A stretch of DNA of 64,000 nucleotides from Dyella flagellata (GTDB lineage: Bacteria; Pseudomonadota; Gammaproteobacteria; Xanthomonadales; Rhodanobacteraceae). This document shows, piece by piece, positions 27,601 through 33,600 of the stretch (its first letter is position 1; each line of letters opens with the position of its first letter). A program made the position numbers and the translations under genes. The stretch is from assembly GCF_030160275.1 (NCBI RefSeq), contig NZ_BSOA01000034.1:1-64000 (forward strand), written 5' to 3'. The notes below the pieces were generated by a model that was not told the DNA's origin, did no database searches, and worked only from the letters and a program-made list of their open reading frames with translations.

Positions 27601-30600
27601 GCGTCCAATTGCGTCTGCGTCGCCGTGCTGGACGTCAAAACGGGTGCATTCGCGAAATCCAGCACCGCGAACTGATAATTCAGGCTACTGGCACTACCGC
27701 TGATGACAACATCGTTTTCGCCAGCGGCAAGCCTATAAAGGCCGCCATTGCCGAACGGCGTAGCCATTTGAACGTTCTGCAGCATGTAGGCGTTGATGCC
27801 ACTGTCGCTGCCGGTGTCATAGAGCAGCACCTGGCCGCCGGCAGGCAAACTGAGGTGGAAGCTGGTTTGCGGGTTGTTGCTGTCCAGGACGCCAGTGATC
27901 GTCTGGCCCAGGCTGATTGCTGGGGCGGTAAAGGGCGTGGCGGTAACCGTGTAGGCCACGTCGCTAGGGGTGCTGCCGGCCGCGGGCTGGCCTTCGATTA
28001 GCAGGATGTATTGGCCAGCGCGCTGCGCGGCCACATCGACGTTTGCGCCCGTTTGGCCGGATGCGAGCGTAGCGCCCCAGCTATTCAACAAGGTCCAGCG
28101 CAAGGCGGGCGGCGTACCTGCCCCGAAGCTGAGATGGATGGCCGAATCGTGTGAGAGATTGATGCTGTAGGCGGCGGCGCTCTGCCCACCTGCCAGGCTA
28201 CCGATTGTGGCTCCCGACAGCTGCGGCGCGGCGCTCAAGTTCAACAACTGCAAAGCGTAGTTGACGGTATTGCCGTTGCCGCTGATCCACAGTTGGTATT
28301 CGCCCGGGTTATACATCTGGGGCTGCGTGTCGATGCCGAGCGCACTCCAGTTGGGTGCGCGGCCAACCGGCGCAAGGCTCCAACGCAATCCTTGGTTGGA
28401 GCCGGCGTTATGCAATTGAAGCAACGTGGAGGACGTCAGGTCCAGGCGATAGACATTCAACGGCACGCTGCCGCTCAATGTGCCGGTGGTGGGAGCGGTT
28501 TCACTGGCGACAGGCAGTGGTTGCGGCTGAACGTTGAGCGTGTAGGCGACGCTAGCTGCGGTGGAGGTGCGGCTGATCAGCAGTACATAGTTGCCGACGT
28601 TGAGTAGTGGCGTATCGATGGCAGTGCCGGCTGTTCCACTCGCAAGCAGGTTGCCTTGCGTGTCGTACACAGACCAGTTGTTGGCGCCGCTCAGATTGAT
28701 GCTCAATGCAGCCGGATTGTCCTGGCTGTAGCGATACACAATGGCCTGCTGCCCGACCGCCAGCGTGCCGTTGGCAGGTGCATTGCCAAGCATGGGTGCC
28801 TGCACGCTGTCGATCGTTTGCAGCGCATAGCTTGCGTTGTTGGCGGTGGCGGCAATGGTGAGGTTGTAATCGCCTGCGGTGGGCAGAAGGCTTTGGTAAT
28901 AGGCCGGATTCTGGTCCTGCCAGGGCGCGGCGGTCGTCGCGCCGACCGCCGTGAGCTGCCAATGGATGCCGTTGGAGCCGAGGTCGTGCAGCAGTTGGGC
29001 GAACGGCAGTTGCTGGCCGTAGCCGATGGTGAGGCGATAGGTTTTGCTGTCGCCGATCGATGCCAGGTTGCCATTGATCGAGGCACCCAGGTTCAAAGCG
29101 CTGGAACTAGTGGTGGAGCCCGATGCAGCGCCTTGCGTGGCGGTTAGCGTATAGGTGGCGGCACTACCACCGTCGATCACGACGTAGCGAGTGATACCGC
29201 TGGCAACGCCATTGGCAATGCTGGTGAGCGCCAGCGCATTCGTGCCAGATGCCAAAAGATTGCAGGCGCCGTCGTAAACGCTGATCCGCGCGCCGGCATT
29301 GGCCGCCGCATCGACCTGCAGGGATAGCGCAGCCTGATCGGTGGTTGCGGTAACGCTGTAGACCAACGCATGGCCGTCGACGATGCTGCCTTGCGTGGAC
29401 TGGCCAAGTGGCAGGGCGGTGGCGCTGGAGAGGTCGACCACGCGCAAGCCGTAGGCACCCAGTGCACCGCTGCTATTGGCCTGAACTTGCAGCGTATACA
29501 CGTCCGGCGTGAGCACTAGTGGCGAAATCGCTCCAAGCTGGCCGGTGGCGACCACGTTGCCATTGCTGGAGCGGAGCGTCCACTGCTGATTGGGACCGGA
29601 GAGACCGTCGATGAAGAGCTTGGTAGGCGTGTTGAGCGTGATGCGGTACGAGTCGGGTACGCCGACCGTGCTCGTGCTGCCCTGGATGTCCGATCCCAGC
29701 GCAAGAGTGGCCTGTTGTGGCGTGGTCAGCTTGGCATCGTAAGTGATGTCGGTTTCGGTGGTGTTGGCGACGTCGCCGGCCACAATCAGTCGATAGAGGC
29801 CATCGTGTGGCAACGCCAGCGTGAAGCTGCTTGTACCGGTGAGCCCGGTGGTGGCGAGGATCTTGTTGCCGTTGGCATCGACCAGCGTAACGCTGGCGTT
29901 GCCTCCCGTCAGGCTGTCGAGCTGCAAGCTCAGGTAATCACCGGCGTGCGCGCTGATGGTGTAGGCCGTGCTGCTATTGCCGGGGACCAGCTTGATCGAT
30001 TGCGCGGTGCCGGTGACGAAGGCGGGCGCGGCGGCCAGGTCGAGCAGGTTGAAGCCGAAGTTACCGGTGGCATGGCCCACCGGGACGATCAGCAGCTGAT
30101 AGTTGCCGATGGCGTTCAGTGCAATGGGATCGGCAGCGCTGCTGCCTTGTGTGCCGCCCAGCGTGGTCGGTTGAATGAGGGTGCCATCTGGGCCGAGCAG
30201 TTCCCAGGTAATATCGCTGCGCGCGCTCAAACTGTCGAACAGCACGCGAGTAGGCGCGCTGAGCGTGAAGTCGTATTCCTGGCGCTGGCCAATATTGGCG
30301 ATGGCTCCGCTTACGGGCGTGCCCAGGGTCAGCGGCTGGGCGACGGTGACGATGTGCCGTAGCGCGAAATCGACCGACATGCTGGGTGTGCTGGGGGCTT
30401 CCCAGGTCAGCAGATATTGCCCGGCGCTCAGCTGGAAGGGAGCGCTGCTGCCATTGGAAATCCAGCTGTTGGTGACGTTCTGTCCTTGCGAATTGCGGAT
30501 ACGCCACAAGGCGTTGCTGCCGGCGTAGGGCGGAACGTCCATGCTGTAGCTGCCGTCAGCGGGGACATTGAGCACGAAACTCTGTGCCTGGCCATTGCCG

Positions 30601-33600
30601 GTAAAGGCGGCATGCGTCGATTGATCGATCGCAATCGCCGGCATGGTTGCGGTGTCGGCCAGGCTGAAATCGAAATTGCCGGTGGATAGATCGCCATAGC
30701 CTATCGTCAATACATAGGTGCCGGTGGGCAGCGACATCAGTTGCGGGCCGTTGCTGAAACTCTGTAGTGAGTTCTCCGTGCCGCGGGGGCCGGTGAGGCT
30801 CCATTGCAGGTTATAACCATCCAGGGTGGAGGGATTCATCAGCACCGTGGTCGGCGCATTGAGCGTAAAGCTGTACTGCATGCTTTGGCCGGCTTGCGTG
30901 ATGCTGCCGGTGGTGTTCGCTCCCAGCGTCAGAGCGGACGTCGTGGTGATGCGATGGCCAAAGGTAAACCCGACCGTAGCGGCGGCCGTCGAATAGTAGG
31001 TATGCGAAAACACCAGCATGTATTCGCCGCTGGTGGTGATCGGGATATCCTGCGTGTCGTTGGAGCTATAGCCGCTGCTGACGGTATAGCCGTCAGCACG
31101 CATCAGCGCCCAGGTCACGCCATAACCACCCTGGCTGCCATGGTAGTAGTAGTGATCGCCGGCATTGGCGGTGAAACGGTACATGCTCACCTGGTCGCCG
31201 GCCACTGTAGCCTGTACCGGTGTATCGAGCGTCAGCGCCTGCGCCGAATCACGATTGCGCAGCCGGAACGAAAAGTTGCTGGAGGTGTCGGTGGTGTTGC
31301 CCAGCACCAGGGTGTACTGGCCGGCCGGCAGGAATTGCGAAACGCTGGCGTTGAAGCTGTTCCAACCGTAAGTGGCGCCACTGCTGGAGCGTATGAGCCA
31401 TTGCAGGTTGCCTGGGCGCTGGCCATTGGCATTGAGCAATGCATCCAGGGTGAGCGTCTGCGGCTGAGCCAGGGTGAAGGTGTATTGGGCCAGGCTTTGG
31501 CGCCCGGCAAGGGTGCCGCTGAGGGTATCGTTGAAGCTGAGCGGCTGAGTGCTGACGTCTTGCTGGCTAAGCGTAAAGCTGTCGGTACGCGCTGACGTGC
31601 CGTCATATTTATAGCCGACGTCCAACAATGTGTAGATGCCAGTAGCGGGAATGCTGTAGATGTTGCCTGGCGTGTCGCCTTGTTGCGACGGCAGGATATG
31701 GCCGTAGGCGTCGACCAGCTCCCAGGTGTTGTAGTAGTTGAAGCTGCCGTTGAGCACCAGCTTGGTGCCGGCACTGGCCTGGATGCGGCAACCTGCGGTG
31801 GCGCTGGCTGGCGAACGGCTCAGCGTGGTCGCCTGGCCCAATTGCACCATCGGCAGGGTGGAGGTGTCCACGACCTGGAAGGCATAGGCGCCGTTGTCGG
31901 AATAGTTCCAGGAATACTGGGAGCCCTGTAAGGTCAGCGCGTAGTCGCCGGCAGGCAGGTTTAGGATGGAAGCGGTGTTCCAAACGCTGCTCTGATTGAA
32001 TTCGATGCCGCGTGGTCCGACGAGCGTCCACACTGCGTTGCTATTGGAAGGCGAGGTGGTATCGAACAGCAACTGCGTGGCATTGGCCAGCGTGAAGCGA
32101 TAGGTCTTGGTGGTATTCCATGCCGCAAGGCTGCCTGCAGTGGGGCTGCCCAGCGTCAGCGTATCGCCTGCCGGCAGCGGCGCCGGTGCGACATTGCCGG
32201 TGGTATCCAATTCCACTTGATAGTTGAGCGCTGCGGTATTGCCCGTCGCGCCTTCGATCAGCAAGGTGTAGCTGCCGCCCAGGGCGAGACTGATGGCGTT
32301 GCTGTCGCTGGCCAGATTGTTGGCGCCGGCAACGTCGCGACCGTAGGCGTCGACGAGGCGCCACGTGGCGCTGCCCCCGGTGACGCTGATGCTGTGCAGC
32401 TTTACATTGTCACCGGCCTGCGCGGTGAAGCGGTAGGCCGCGGTGGCATTGCCCGGGTTGAGGGTGCCGCTCACGGGCGTGCCCCGCGTCAGCGCTGCAG
32501 CACTGGCGAGATCGTCCAAGCTGAAGGCGTAGGCGCCCGTGGCATTGCTGGAGCCCTGCACGGTGAGTGTGTAATCGCCAGCCGGTGCCGTGACCACGCT
32601 GTATGCGTTGCTACCGTCACTTCGGCCCAGCGAGCGCTGCTGCACCAGTTGCCCGTTGGGACCGGTGAGCGACCACACGATGTCGTTGCGCGTGCTCTGT
32701 GTGTCGAAGGCCAGTTGCGTGGCTGCGGCGAGATGGAAGCTGTAGATCGTAGACTGGCCGGGCAGGGCGATGCTGCCGGAGGTGCTGGTGCCCAGTGTCA
32801 ATGCGGCGGCCAGATCCGGCACGCTATCTAGCTGAAAGCCATAGCTCACCGAAGCCGTAGCCGCGTTGCCAGGGCTGCCTTGCATGACCAGCCAGTAATC
32901 GCCGGCAACGGTGGCGGTGAATGGATCGCCGTTATTCCCCAACGTGCCGTTGCTTATCTGCACTCCATAGGGGTCGAGCAGGCGCCAGTTGACGCTCCCA
33001 CCGGCCGGTGATTGGCCGTTGAGGTACAGCTTTTGCCCTTGACTGAGTGAAACTTTGTAGAGGTGGGAGCCGTAGGGGTTGTCGAGGCTGTCCGAGACCG
33101 CGGTGTTGGTGCTGAGGGCTTGCGTCGAAGCCGCCGTAAGCAGGCGAAAAGCGTAGTGGCCGGTATTGCTGCCATCGTAGTTGATCGACAAGGTGTAGTT
33201 GCCGGCAACCAGCTGGAGCGCGCCCGGCTGCTCCTGATACGAATGACGATTTTGCACGATCTGGCCGTTCGGTCCGAGCAACGACCAGTTGAAGCCGTCG
33301 TTACTCAGGCGATCGAACAGCACCGAGGTGTTGGCGCTGAGCGTGAAGTTGTAATTGGCGGTCTGGCCCGGTTGGGTGAGGGCGCCGGTAGTGGCTTGGT
33401 CCAGCGTCAAGGCGTTCTGTGTGTCGTTGACGGGATTGAGCGTGAACGAGTAGTTGACAGGGGCGGTATTGCTCTGAGCGCCTTCTACCAGCAGCAAGTA
33501 TTCGCCGCTGCGTTGCACGGCAAACGGGCCTTGGTTGGAGCTGAGATCGTTGACGTAGCCTTCCTGGCGGCCATAAGGATCGATCAGGCGCCAGTTGACA